From NCBI GenBank assembly GCA_903910495.1, contig CAIVZW010000137.1, positions 1 through 7,774 of the forward strand: DNA of 7,774 nucleotides, in the 5' to 3' direction. The position numbers were made by a program, and so were the translations under genes. The DNA comes from an uncultured beta proteobacterium (GTDB taxonomy: Bacteria > Pseudomonadota > Gammaproteobacteria > Burkholderiales > Rhodocyclaceae). Below the pieces are notes generated by a model that saw only the letters and a program-made list of their open reading frames with translations, ran no database searches and was not told the origin of the DNA. Positions 1 to 6,891 of the stretch are shown piece after piece (within the stretch, counting starts at the first letter, position 1; the number at the start of each line of letters is the position of its first letter).

Positions 1-129
1 AAACGGCGGCAGGAGTGGAACGAACCCGTGCTCTGGCCGCTGGGGCTGGGGGCCGTCGTGCTGGCGGCGATGATCCTGCCGGCGCTGATCGGCTATCGTC
101 GCCGCGAGCGCGGAACGGCGCGTTCATAG
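1..129 (+). CDS. C-terminal end of an upstream ABC-importer gene, probably the substrate-binding protein (partial)
   Basis: Frame 1 is open from the left edge to a TAG at 127-129, giving 42 residues. They consist of a short polar stretch, one hydrophobic segment of about 22 residues (about residues 10-31, rich in L, A, V and G), then an arginine-rich tail containing RRRER. This is a single membrane-spanning helix with a positively charged cytoplasmic end. The gene lies 14 bp upstream of a Dpp/Opp-type permease in the same orientation, where importers of this class usually carry their solute-binding protein, so I infer a binding protein tethered to the inner membrane by its C-terminus. The binding domain itself is outside the window, so the identity rests on context only. 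Any other membrane protein ending in a TM helix remains possible. Confidence 0.55.
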   Translation, partial: KRRQEWNEPVLWPLGLGAVVLAAMILPALIGYRRRERGTARS

Positions 130-143
130 GATAATTCATCGCC

Positions 144-1121
144 ATGCTTGCCTACATCCTGCGCCGACTGCTCTATGCCATCCCGATCCTGATCGGGGTG
201 AATCTGATTACCTTCGCCCTGTTCTTCGTCGTCAATACACCGGACGACATGGCGCGCATGCAACTCGGGGTCAAGCGCGTGACACCGGAGGCCATCGAGA
301 AATGGAAAGCCGAGCGCGGCTACGACAAGCCGTTATTCATCAACGCTGCAGCACCAGGCCTAGGGGTGCTGACCGATACGGTGTTGTTCGCCAAGTCGGC
401 ACGCATGTTTATCGGCGATTTCGGGCGGGCCGAGGACGGTCGAGATATCGCCAGGGAAATCACCTCGCGCATGGGGCCATCGCTGGCCATCGCCCTGCCA
501 ACCTTCATTCTCGGGCTGTTCGTGACGGTCAGTCTGGCGCTTCTGCTGGCCTTCTTCCGTGCCAGTGCGCTCGATTTCTGGGGCGTCGTGCTGTGCGTGG
601 CGATGATGTCGATTTCCGGCCTGTTCTACATCATCGGCGGGCAGTACCTGATCAGCAAGCTGTGGCGGCTGGTGCCGATCTCGGGTTATAGCGGGGAACT
701 GGATGCCTGGAAGTTCCTCATCCTGCCGGTGCTGATCGGCGTCATTTCCGGCATCGGTTCGTCGGTGCGCTGGTACCGCACGATTTTCCTCGAAGAGATC
801 GGCAAGGACTACGTGCGCACGGCACGGGCCAAGGGCCTTTCCGAGCTCACCGTGATGTTCCGCCACGTGCTGCGAAACGCCATGATCCCCATTCTGACCG
901 GCGTCGTCGTGGTCATTCCGCTGCTGTTCATGGGCTCGCTGCTGACCGAATCGTTTTTCGGCATCCCGGGACTCGGCAGCTATACCATCGACGCCATCAG
1001 CGCACAGGATTTCGCCGTAGTGCGCGCCATGGTCTTCATCGGTTCGGTACTCTACATCGTCGGCCTGATCCTGACCGATATTTCCTACACCTTCGTCGAT
1101 CCGCGGATACGGTTTGAATAA
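144..1121 (+). CDS. ABC importer permease, DppB/OppB type (peptide/nickel class)
   Basis: A 325-residue inner-membrane permease, the usual length for DppB/OppB/YejB relatives. The N-terminus (MLAYILRRLLYAIPILIGVN) is the classic start of this family: a short basic turn, then the first TM helix (about residues 8-30). A periplasmic loop follows (31-110), then TM segments near 113-137, 145-165, 190-205, 245-268 and 295-312. The EAA coupling loop, which contacts the ATPase, lies at about 218-246, with the family signature around YVRTARAKGLSE and HVLRNA. The C-terminus has the typical FVDPRIR ending. The ATG follows the previous stop by 14 bp; an AGGA at 128-131 overlaps that stop and is a weak, rather distant ribosome site. 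It would form the transmembrane channel with the second permease encoded next. The family call is firm, but the transported substrate cannot be assigned. Confidence 0.92.
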   Translation: MLAYILRRLLYAIPILIGVNLITFALFFVVNTPDDMARMQLGVKRVTPEAIEKWKAERGYDKPLFINAAAPGLGVLTDTVLFAKSARMFIGDFGRAEDGRDIAREITSRMGPSLAIALPTFILGLFVTVSLALLLAFFRASALDFWGVVLCVAMMSISGLFYIIGGQYLISKLWRLVPISGYSGELDAWKFLILPVLIGVISGIGSSVRWYRTIFLEEIGKDYVRTARAKGLSELTVMFRHVLRNAMIPILTGVVVVIPLLFMGSLLTESFFGIPGLGSYTIDAISAQDFAVVRAMVFIGSVLYIVGLILTDISYTFVDPRIRFE

Positions 1122-1142
1122 AGTGAAGAATCGAAAATCTCA

Positions 1143-1228
1143 CCACCAAGTCACCAAGAACACAAAGATGCACCAAGTGAAAAGCTTGGTTTTCTTGGTG
1201 AAACTTGGTGCCCTTCGTGACTTGGCGG
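1143..1228. repeat. Imperfect palindromic repeat of CACCAAG units between the two permease genes
   Basis: This 86-bp imperfect inverted repeat is centred on AAGCTT (1182-1187). Its left arm has CCAAG at 1146-1150, 1153-1157 and 1173-1177. The right arm carries the complement CTTGG at 1185-1189, 1194-1198, 1204-1208 and 1221-1225. The arms match over most of about 43 positions with scattered mismatches, so the transcript could fold into a long rod. Similar CACCAAG/CTTGGTG palindromes are common as dispersed intergenic repeats in environmental proteobacteria (general knowledge, not checked here). It fills most of the 117-bp gap (1122-1238) inside the operon and ends 10 bp before the ATG of the next gene. 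Its right edge (TTGGCGG) supplies the only purine-rich tract near that start. Confidence 0.8.
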
Positions 1229-1238
1229 TTTGCACTTT

Positions 1239-2663
1239 ATGACCTTCCTCCCTGTCATTCTCTGGTCCGACGCGCTGATCTGGCTGCTGGTGTTTGCTGC
1301 GGCCTTGCTCGGCGCGCTGTCGGCGCGCAATCCGCCGCTGCGTACGGCCTGGCGCCGGGTCGGGCGCAGCCGTCCGGGAATGGTCGCGGCAACGGTGCTG
1401 GCCGCCTTCGTGCTGGTTGGACTGCTCGATTCGCTGCATTACCGCCCCCGGCTCGAAAGTCGTGAGACGGACCAGCAGGCGGTCTACGCCATCGAAGTCC
1501 TTTCCGTCCTCGATGCCGTGGCCACGCCTTTGCGCACGCGCAACGAAAAAACCTATTCACCGCCGCTGGCGACGCGCGCCTACGCCAAGGAAGCCATCGA
1601 AGTCCGCGCCGCCGATGGCAGCCTGCGCCAGACGCGCGATTTCCCGCGCCTCAGGCATGGCGGCCGGCATCTGGAAAATGAAGCCCGGCGCGACGCCGAT
1701 ATTGCCCGGCGGGTACTGGTCGCAGAGTTGCTGGCGACGCTGGTTTTTGCCGGACTGGCTGTGGGCTGCGCCGGTTTGTGGGCGCGCCGCAATGGCTGTT
1801 CGGTGCCGCAGGCGGCGCGGGTACTCTGGCGTGGCGAGACGGATTTTGCCTGGCGCGCCGTGCTGGCGACGCTGGGCGTAATGCTGCTGTTGCTGCTGCC
1901 GGTAGCCGCCCTGTGCGTCGATTACCATGTCTTCGGCACCGACAAGGTTGGGCAGGATGTCTTCTACCAGATCCTCAAGAGCGTGCGCACGGCGCTGGTG
2001 ATCGGACTGGTGACGACGCTGGTCATGCTGCCGCTGGCCGTCCTGCTCGGCATCCTGGCCGGCTACTTCCGCGGCTGGGTCGACGACCTGATCCAGTATA
2101 TATATACCACGCTCAGCTCGATCCCCGGCGTGCTGCTGATCGCCGCCGCCGTGCTCATGATGCAGGTGATCATCGACACCCATCCGCAATGGTTCGCCAC
2201 CGCCGCCGAGCGTGCCGACCTGCGCCTGCTGGCCTTGTGCTGCATTCTCGGCGTCACCAGCTGGACCGGGCTGTGCCGTCTGCTGCGCGGCGAAACCCTG
2301 AAACTGCGTGAGCTGGAATACATCCAGGCGGCGCAGGCCTTCGGCGTGGCCGATCTGCGCATCATTCTGCGCCACATCCTGCCTAACCTGATGCACATCG
2401 TGATCATTGCGCTGGTCATGGATTTTTCCAGTCTGGTGCTGGCCGAGGCCGTGCTGTCCTACGTCGGCATCGGTGTCGATCCGACCATGATCAGTTTCGG
2501 CACGATGATCAACAACGCGCGCATGGAGCTGGCGCGCGAACCGCTGGTGTGGTGGTCGCTGGCCGCCGCCTTCGTCTTCATGTTCGCGCTGGTGCTGGCG
2601 GCCAATCTGCTGGCCGATGCCGTGCGCGATGCCTTCGATCCGCGTCTGGCGGGGTCCTCATGA
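1239..2663 (+). CDS. ABC importer permease, DppC/OppC type, with long N-terminal extension
   Basis: A 474-residue inner-membrane permease; ordinary DppC/OppC proteins are about 280-300 residues. The conserved permease core begins near residue 223, at [13 protein letters not shown], the usual entry to the domain. It continues through TM helices, an EAA loop at about 348-380 (LELE-type stretch, [16 protein letters not shown]), and ends with the typical DAFDPRL. Before the core lie TM segments at about 8-27, 47-63, 160-180 and 205-225. They bracket a hydrophilic, probably periplasmic stretch at about 64-155 of unknown role. I prefer the ATG at 1239 over the in-frame TTG at 1230, because the purine-rich GGCGG at 1224-1228 is 10 bp before the ATG and would abut the TTG. 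The gene ends in an ATGA overlap with the ATPase, indicating translational coupling. It pairs with the DppB-like permease. The core assignment is secure; the extension is not recognised as a named domain. Confidence 0.9.
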   Translation: MTFLPVILWSDALIWLLVFAAALLGALSARNPPLRTAWRRVGRSRPGMVAATVLAAFVLVGLLDSLHYRPRLESRETDQQAVYAIEVLSVLDAVATPLRTRNEKTYSPPLATRAYAKEAIEVRAADGSLRQTRDFPRLRHGGRHLENEARRDADIARRVLVAELLATLVFAGLAVGCAGLWARRNGCSVPQAARVLWRGETDFAWRAVLATLGVMLLLLLPVAALCVDYHVFGTDKVGQDVFYQILKSVRTALVIGLVTTLVMLPLAVLLGILAGYFRGWVDDLIQYIYTTLSSIPGVLLIAAAVLMMQVIIDTHPQWFATAAERADLRLLALCCILGVTSWTGLCRLLRGETLKLRELEYIQAAQAFGVADLRIILRHILPNLMHIVIIALVMDFSSLVLAEAVLSYVGIGVDPTMISFGTMINNARMELAREPLVWWSLAAAFVFMFALVLAANLLADAVRDAFDPRLAGSS

Positions 2664-4678
2664 GTGGCGACGTGATCCTGAGCGTGCACGGCCTGCGCAT
2701 GGGCTTTGCCAGCGGTTTTGCCAACACCCGGAAAGTGCTGGTCGCCGTCGATGGCATCGATTTCACTGTGCGCGCCGGTGAAACGCTGGCCCTGCTTGGC
2801 GAATCGGGTTGCGGGAAATCGGCCAGCGCGCTGTCGCTGCTGCGCCTGCTGCCACCGACCGGGCGTATTCTCGACGGCAAGGTGAATTTCGCCGGCCGCG
2901 ATCTGCTGCAATTGCCGGAAACCGAGATGCGCGCCGTGCGCGGCGGCGGCATGGCGATGATTTTCCAGGAGCCGGCGACCAGTCTCAATCCGGTTCTGAC
3001 CGTCGGACGGCAGATCGGTGAAGTCCTCGAACGCCACCTGGCGCTGAGCGGCGAGGCCGTACGCCGGCGGGCGCTCGAACTGCTGGACGCTGTCGGCATT
3101 GCCGATGCGCCGCGGCGGCTGAACGAATTCCCGTTCCAGCTCTCCGGCGGCATGAAGCAGCGCGTGATGATCGCCGTGGCGCTGGCCGGCAAGCCGAAAC
3201 TATTGATCGCCGACGAGCCGACGACGGCACTCGATGTCACCATTCAGGCACAGATTCTGGACCTCCTGCGCCGCCTGCAGGCCGAAAACGGCATGGGCAT
3301 GCTGCTCATCACCCATGACCTCGGTGTGGTCGCGCAGATGGCCCGGCGCATCGGTGTCATGTATGCCGGCGAGATCGTCGAAGAAGCGCCGCGTGACATT
3401 TTCTTCGCTTCGCCGCGCCATCCCTACACGCAGAAACTGTTCGCCGCGCTGCCCGACCTAAAGCGGCGTGGCGGTCGGCTGGAAACGATTGCCGGACAGG
3501 TGCCGGCACTGTCGGCAATGCCCTCGGGCTGCCGTTTTGCCGAGCGTTGCCCGCATGCCTGGCCACGCTGTCGCGACGAGGCGCCGGCGTGGTACGACGC
3601 CGGCCGCGGGCAGCGCGTTCGCTGTCACCTGCTGGCCGAACCGGATCGGGCCGTGGCCCCTGCGCCAGGCATCGAGGCGGCGGCATTACAAATTTCTACC
3701 GCCGACATGGCGCTGCTGGCGGTGCAGGACCTGCGCGTGCACTTCCCGATCCGGCGCGGCGTCCTGCAGCGTACCGTCGGTCACGTCAAGGCGGTCGACG
3801 GCGTTTCGCTGGAGCTCATGCGTGGCCGCACGCTGGCGCTCGTCGGCGAGTCGGGCTGCGGCAAGACGACCGTGGGCAAGGCCATTCTGCAACTGATCAA
3901 GCCGACCGGCGGCAAGGCGCAACTGGCGGGACGCGAACTGAGCGTGCTCTCGCGCAGCGAACTTCGACCGCTGCGCCGCCGCATGCAGATGATTTTCCAG
4001 GACCCCTTCGCCTCGCTCAATCCGCGCCTTGCGGTCGGCGAGATCATCGGCGAGGGCATGAGCGCGCTCGCTGTCGAGGCCCAAAAAGCGCAACGCGATG
4101 CCGCCATCGCTGCGCTGCTGCAGCAGGTCGGGCTCGATCCGGCAAGCGTGGATCGTTATCCGCACGAGTTCTCCGGCGGTCAGCGGCAGCGCATCGCCAT
4201 TGCCCGTGCGCTGGCCGTACAGCCCGAACTGATCGTCTGTGACGAACCGACCTCGGCGCTTGATGTGTCGGTGCAGGCGCAGATACTCAATCTGCTCAAG
4301 GCGCTGCAGGACGACCTCGGGCTGGCCTACCTGTTCATCACGCACAACTTCGCCGTGGTCGAGTATCTGGCGCATGAGGTGGCGGTGATGTACCTCGGCC
4401 GCATCGTCGAGCGGGGCACGGTCGATGAGGTGCTGCGTTCGCCGAAGCACCCCTACACGCGAGCGCTGCTCTCCGCCGTACCCAGCCCGCGACTTGACGA
4501 GCAACCCAGATTCATACGCCTGGCGGGCGAAATGCCGTCGCCGGCCAATCCGCCGGCGGGATGCCATTTCCACCCGCGCTGTCCGCAGGCCAGCGCCGTG
4601 TGCCGCAGCGCCTACCCGCAAACGAGCCGCATTTCCGCGACGCATGCGGTGCACTGTCACCTGTACCGTAAAGAATGA
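2660..4678 (+). CDS. Fused double ATPase of a peptide/nickel-class ABC importer (DppD-DppF fusion)
   Basis: A 672-residue cytoplasmic protein with two complete ABC nucleotide-binding domains that powers import through the two permeases. First half: Walker A GESGCGKS at 47-54, Q-loop Q103, signature LSGGMKQ at 161-167, Walker B ending in D185-E186, switch H219. Second half: Walker A GESGCGKT at 396-403, Q447, signature FSGGQRQ at 504-510, Walker B D528-E529, H562. Both sites therefore look catalytically intact. Each half is followed by the oligopeptide-transporter C-terminal region, with HPYT and four cysteines (C291, C297, C304, C322; C635, C641, C648, C666). A linker at about 323-350 joins the halves. 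YejF and GsiA are known fused relatives; this one is longer than YejF because both halves keep the full C-terminal region. The start at 2660 gives the ATGA overlap with the permease and begins just before the first domain. An in-frame ATG further upstream (2549) would lie deep within the permease gene. Confidence 0.94.
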   Translation: MSGDVILSVHGLRMGFASGFANTRKVLVAVDGIDFTVRAGETLALLGESGCGKSASALSLLRLLPPTGRILDGKVNFAGRDLLQLPETEMRAVRGGGMAMIFQEPATSLNPVLTVGRQIGEVLERHLALSGEAVRRRALELLDAVGIADAPRRLNEFPFQLSGGMKQRVMIAVALAGKPKLLIADEPTTALDVTIQAQILDLLRRLQAENGMGMLLITHDLGVVAQMARRIGVMYAGEIVEEAPRDIFFASPRHPYTQKLFAALPDLKRRGGRLETIAGQVPALSAMPSGCRFAERCPHAWPRCRDEAPAWYDAGRGQRVRCHLLAEPDRAVAPAPGIEAAALQISTADMALLAVQDLRVHFPIRRGVLQRTVGHVKAVDGVSLELMRGRTLALVGESGCGKTTVGKAILQLIKPTGGKAQLAGRELSVLSRSELRPLRRRMQMIFQDPFASLNPRLAVGEIIGEGMSALAVEAQKAQRDAAIAALLQQVGLDPASVDRYPHEFSGGQRQRIAIARALAVQPELIVCDEPTSALDVSVQAQILNLLKALQDDLGLAYLFITHNFAVVEYLAHEVAVMYLGRIVERGTVDEVLRSPKHPYTRALLSAVPSPRLDEQPRFIRLAGEMPSPANPPAGCHFHPRCPQASAVCRSAYPQTSRISATHAVHCHLYRKE

Positions 4679-4694
4679 ATTCAATTGGACGGAT

Positions 4695-4765
4695 AAAACC
4701 CGTTCATGGTTCGACGCCCCGCAGGAAGTCCTCCTGGGAGACAGGCTCTCCACGAACGGGTTTTT
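4695..4765. terminator. Probable bidirectional intrinsic terminator built on a palindromic repeat
   Basis: The arms at 4695-4709 (AAAACCCGTTCATGG) and 4750-4764 pair over 14 of 15 positions, with one A-C mismatch at 4706/4753. The right arm runs into TTTTT (4761-4765), while the left arm starts with AAAA, so each strand has a GC-rich stem followed by a U tract. Inside, CAGGA (4722-4726) can pair with TCCTG (4732-4736), and GCC (4716-4718) with GGC (4744-4746), so the loop is itself folded. It lies 16 bp after the ATPase stop and between convergent genes, fitting termination of the importer operon and, from the other side, of mltD. The long inner loop makes it weaker than a textbook terminator. 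The CCGTTC..GGTTCGAC wording resembles a dispersed proteobacterial intergenic repeat. Confidence 0.6.
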
Positions 4766-4777
4766 GATCCATCGCCC

Positions 4778-4822
4778 GGAGGGTGAAACACCCGTTCGCC
4801 CTGAGCAGCCCGCGTAGCGGGC
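4778..4822. repeat. Tandem short hairpins, probable repeat remnant, downstream of mltD
   Basis: Two perfect hairpins stand close together: GGGTG-AAA-CACCC at 4781-4793 and GCCCGC-GTA-GCGGGC at 4808-4822. Between them, CCCGTTCGCCCTGAGC at 4791-4806 has the wording of the common dispersed GTTCG/CCCTGAGC intergenic repeat (recalled, not searched) and repeats the CCCGTTC seen at 4699-4705. No clear U run follows either hairpin on the minus strand, so they are not convincing terminators alone, though they could protect the 3' end of the mltD transcript. A weaker AAGG/CCTT pair lies at 4829-4841. Confidence 0.5.
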
Positions 4823-4848
4823 GTGTCTAAGGGTAATCCTTTAGATGA

Positions 4849-6609
4849 CTAGGGGTTTTTCGCCAACTGGATGGTCAGCGTTTTGCCCGGTTGCAGAGTC
4901 TTGGGCGAGACGTTATTCCAGCGCATCAGGTCATTGGCGGCAACCTTGAATTGCTTGGCGATGGAGGCCAGGGTATCGCCAAGACGAATGGTGTAGTGAG
5001 TGATTCGCGGTGCCTGTTTCTCCTGCCGGGCTTGCTGGACGGCAGGGCTATCGGCTTTGACAACCGTAACGGGCACGGGCGTGGTTTCGCGTTTGGCCAG
5101 CATTTTACCGGCTGGGCTCACGGCCAGGCGGGTGCCCGGGGTAATCCTGTCGCTGCGCAAATGATTGATGCGCTTCAGTTCGGCCACCGTGATGCCATAG
5201 CGTTTGGCGATAGAGGGCAGCGTTTCGCCCCGGCGCACGCTATGCGGACGACCGGATTTCGGTACGGGATCAGCATCCGGGAGACGCGGCTGTTCAGGCA
5301 AGGCGGCCATGTCGAGCGGCTCGCCGCCGCCCTTGCCGGCGACCAGCAAGGTGAACCCCGGACTGACCTTGAGGCGCCCCTTGATGCCGTTGACGGCCTT
5401 GAGATGGGCGACCGTCATGCCGAAACGCGGTGCAATCATTTCCAGTTTGTCGCCCGGGCGCAGGGTGTAGGACTGCCAGGCGGAAAGCGGTTTGTTGCTG
5501 ACCTCATGGGCTTCAAGATTGTTCACGAAGGTATCGAGCTTGTCTGCCGGGATCACCATCGGTGTCTCGGACTGGATGACGGGTCGGTTGTGAGACGGGT
5601 TGAGAGCGACAAAATCATGAACCGGCATCCCGGCCAGTCGGGCCGCGACCTTGACGTCGATGTTTACCGTTCTGGTCACGGTACCGAAGTAGGGGCGGTT
5701 GGGAATGTTGGTCAGATTCAGTTCGGCCAGCAGCGCCGGGTTGCTGAAAATATTTTTCAGGGCCTGCAATTTTGGCACGTAGTTCTTCGTTTCCCCGGGC
5801 ATGTTCAGGCTCAGATAATCCGTTGGCAAGCCGTGCGCCCGGTTCTTGTTGCGTGCGCGGCCGACGGCCCCCTCGCCCCAGTTGTAGGAGGCCAGTGCCA
5901 GATGCCAGTCGCCATGCATTTCGTAGATTGACTGCAGGTAGTCGAGGGCGGCGGTGGTCGAGGCCACGATGTCGCGCCGTTCGTCCTTCCACCAGTTCTG
6001 ATCGAGCTTGTAACGTTTGCCGGTTGCCGGAATGAACTGCCACAGGCCGGAAGCCTTGGCCCGCGAAAAAGCCATCGGGTTGTAGGCACTTTCAACCATG
6101 GGCAGCAAGGCAAGCTCCATGGGCATGCCCCGCTTGTCGAGTTCCTCGACGATATGGTGCAGGTAGAGACTGCTGCGCTCGACTATGCGGCGCAGGTAAT
6201 CCGGCCGGTTCAGATACCACTGCTGGTGGTAGAGAACAAGATGGTTGTTGATGTCGGGCATCGAAAAGCCGTTGCGCATCCTCTGGAAGATCTCGTCAGC
6301 GTCGCGGGTCAGGTCGATGGCCTGTGCCAGCGGCTGCGGGACAGAGACTTCGACGACCGGAAGGCTTTCGTCAGGGAGGGCAGGGCTGGCTGAGCGCGGG
6401 GTGTCGATTCCTTTTCCGGCTTCTGCGGTTTGAATGGCGTCGGCAGAAAGTTCCGTATCCGAAATCCGTAAACTCGTGAAGGCCGGCGAGAGAGATGGCG
6501 ACACAGGACGATCAGCTTCCCGCGGTGCCGAGGCGCAGCCAGCCAGTAGGGTAACAACACTGGCGATGCGCACTATCGTGACGAGTACGGGACTGAGTCG
6601 TGGTGTCAT
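4849..6609 (-). CDS. mltD: Lipoprotein lytic murein transglycosylase D with three LysM repeats
   Basis: A 586-residue enzyme that cleaves the MurNAc-GlcNAc bond of peptidoglycan to form 1,6-anhydro ends. The N-terminus is a lipoprotein signal with lipobox LAGC (Cys25), so the mature protein should be lipid-anchored, probably to the outer membrane. A low-complexity linker (26-95) leads to the GH23 transglycosylase domain (about 150-270). This carries catalytic Glu173 in VESAYNP, GLWQFIPATG at 188-197, and the ALASYNWGEGAVGRA motif near 238-252. Three peptidoglycan-binding LysM repeats follow, at about 377-423, 456-498 and 538-582; E. coli MltD (452 residues) has two. I chose ATG 6609 because AGGAAG (6615-6620) is well spaced, the signal peptide begins there, and the upstream in-frame ATG (6714) lies before the -10 box. 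It is convergent with the importer operon. Confidence 0.93.
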   Translation of the reverse strand: MTPRLSPVLVTIVRIASVVTLLAGCASAPREADRPVSPSLSPAFTSLRISDTELSADAIQTAEAGKGIDTPRSASPALPDESLPVVEVSVPQPLAQAIDLTRDADEIFQRMRNGFSMPDINNHLVLYHQQWYLNRPDYLRRIVERSSLYLHHIVEELDKRGMPMELALLPMVESAYNPMAFSRAKASGLWQFIPATGKRYKLDQNWWKDERRDIVASTTAALDYLQSIYEMHGDWHLALASYNWGEGAVGRARNKNRAHGLPTDYLSLNMPGETKNYVPKLQALKNIFSNPALLAELNLTNIPNRPYFGTVTRTVNIDVKVAARLAGMPVHDFVALNPSHNRPVIQSETPMVIPADKLDTFVNNLEAHEVSNKPLSAWQSYTLRPGDKLEMIAPRFGMTVAHLKAVNGIKGRLKVSPGFTLLVAGKGGGEPLDMAALPEQPRLPDADPVPKSGRPHSVRRGETLPSIAKRYGITVAELKRINHLRSDRITPGTRLAVSPAGKMLAKRETTPVPVTVVKADSPAVQQARQEKQAPRITHYTIRLGDTLASIAKQFKVAANDLMRWNNVSPKTLQPGKTLTIQLAKNP

Positions 6610-6610
6610 C

Positions 6611-6646
6611 CGGACTTCCTGTGCAAGTCCGCCCGGAGGGCGGGAC
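6611..6646 (-). promoter_or_regulatory. Structured mltD leader: hairpin holding the Shine-Dalgarno, with a competing hairpin
   Basis: In mRNA sense (minus strand), CGGACTT (6631-6625) pairs perfectly with AAGTCCG (6617-6611), with a 7-nt loop (6624-6618). The Shine-Dalgarno AGGAAG (6620-6615) spans the loop and the 3' arm, and the ATG at 6609 begins one nucleotide after the stem. A second perfect hairpin, with arms 6629-6634 and 6638-6643 (loop 6635-6637), uses bases 6629-6631, which also belong to the first stem, so the two cannot both form fully. The layout could tune initiation, but no known riboswitch class is recognised and regulation is inference only. Confidence 0.45.
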
Positions 6647-6702
6647 GGCATACCCGCGCTGGCCGGGATCGCCTGGTCGAGGGTACCGCTTGAAACCGGG
6701 CA

Positions 6703-6731
6703 ATTATAGCGCAAGCCCGCAACAGCAGCAG
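6703..6731 (-). promoter_or_regulatory. Probable sigma-70 promoter of mltD (-10 clear, -35 weak)
   Basis: The minus strand reads a perfect TATAAT at 6708-6703. With a 17-bp spacer the -35 hexamer would be CTGCTG (6731-6726), which matches the TTGACA consensus poorly. Transcription would start near 6696, giving a leader of about 87 nt before the ATG at 6609. This supports a separate promoter for mltD and excludes the upstream in-frame ATG at 6714, which lies upstream of the -10 box. Confidence 0.5.
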
Positions 6732-6764
6732 GGATTAAGCCGCAGGCTTCGGGATTGTCGGTAA

Positions 6765-6842
6765 TGACTACTATTTTATGCAGCGGAAGACACGCCGATC
6801 ATGCGGCATGTCAGGCAAGAGGAAAAAATTAGTAGGTAGTCA
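6765..6842. repeat. Imperfect inverted repeat in the mltD-cysK gap
   Basis: TGACTAC at 6765-6771 is matched by GTAGTCA at 6836-6842. The similarity extends inward, with CTATTTT on the left answered by AAAATTAGTAG on the right once a few bases are skipped. The 78-bp segment is more AT-rich than the neighbouring genes and has no credible gene. It could be the ends of a small decayed element or a chance match. The rest of the 6715-6891 stretch shows nothing else I can name apart from the promoter noted at its mltD end. Confidence 0.3.
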
Positions 6843-6891
6843 ATATGAAATTACAGGGCAAATGAAACCTGAACAGATCGACACAAAGCGT

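Noticed and set aside
1230..1238. TTG start for the second permease
   Set aside because: The purine-rich tract GGCGG would abut it, leaving no usable spacing; the ATG three codons later fits better, though the difference is only three residues.
1557..2396. 279-codon open frame antisense to the second permease
   Set aside because: Gln/His/Arg-rich translation opposite well-conserved TM helices; a typical shadow frame.
2549..2659. Earlier in-frame ATG for the fused ATPase
   Set aside because: It would add 37 residues of out-of-frame permease translation, rich in Arg and Gly; the ATGA overlap at 2660-2663 is the natural start.
4722..4731. CAGGAAGTCC shared with the mltD leader (minus strand 6621-6612)
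   Set aside because: A ten-base match, but the surrounding sequence does not extend it; best treated as chance without a genome-wide search.
3686..4753. 355-codon open frame antisense to the fused ATPase
   Set aside because: It mirrors the highly conserved second ABC domain, has low-complexity His/Gln/Arg-rich translation, and crosses the terminator palindrome; a shadow of GC-rich coding DNA.
4891..5931. 346-codon open frame antisense to mltD
   Set aside because: The opposite strand encodes a complete GH23/LysM protein; the antisense translation shows no recognisable domain.
6610..6696. Known riboswitch (c-di-GMP, mini-ykkC, preQ1) in the mltD leader
   Set aside because: I compared the wording with remembered consensus motifs and none matched; only unnamed hairpins can be supported.
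6610..6714. N-terminal extension of mltD from the ATG at 6714
   Set aside because: It lies upstream of the TATAAT box and would bury the lipoprotein signal peptide behind 35 residues; the ATG at 6609 has a well-placed AGGAAG.
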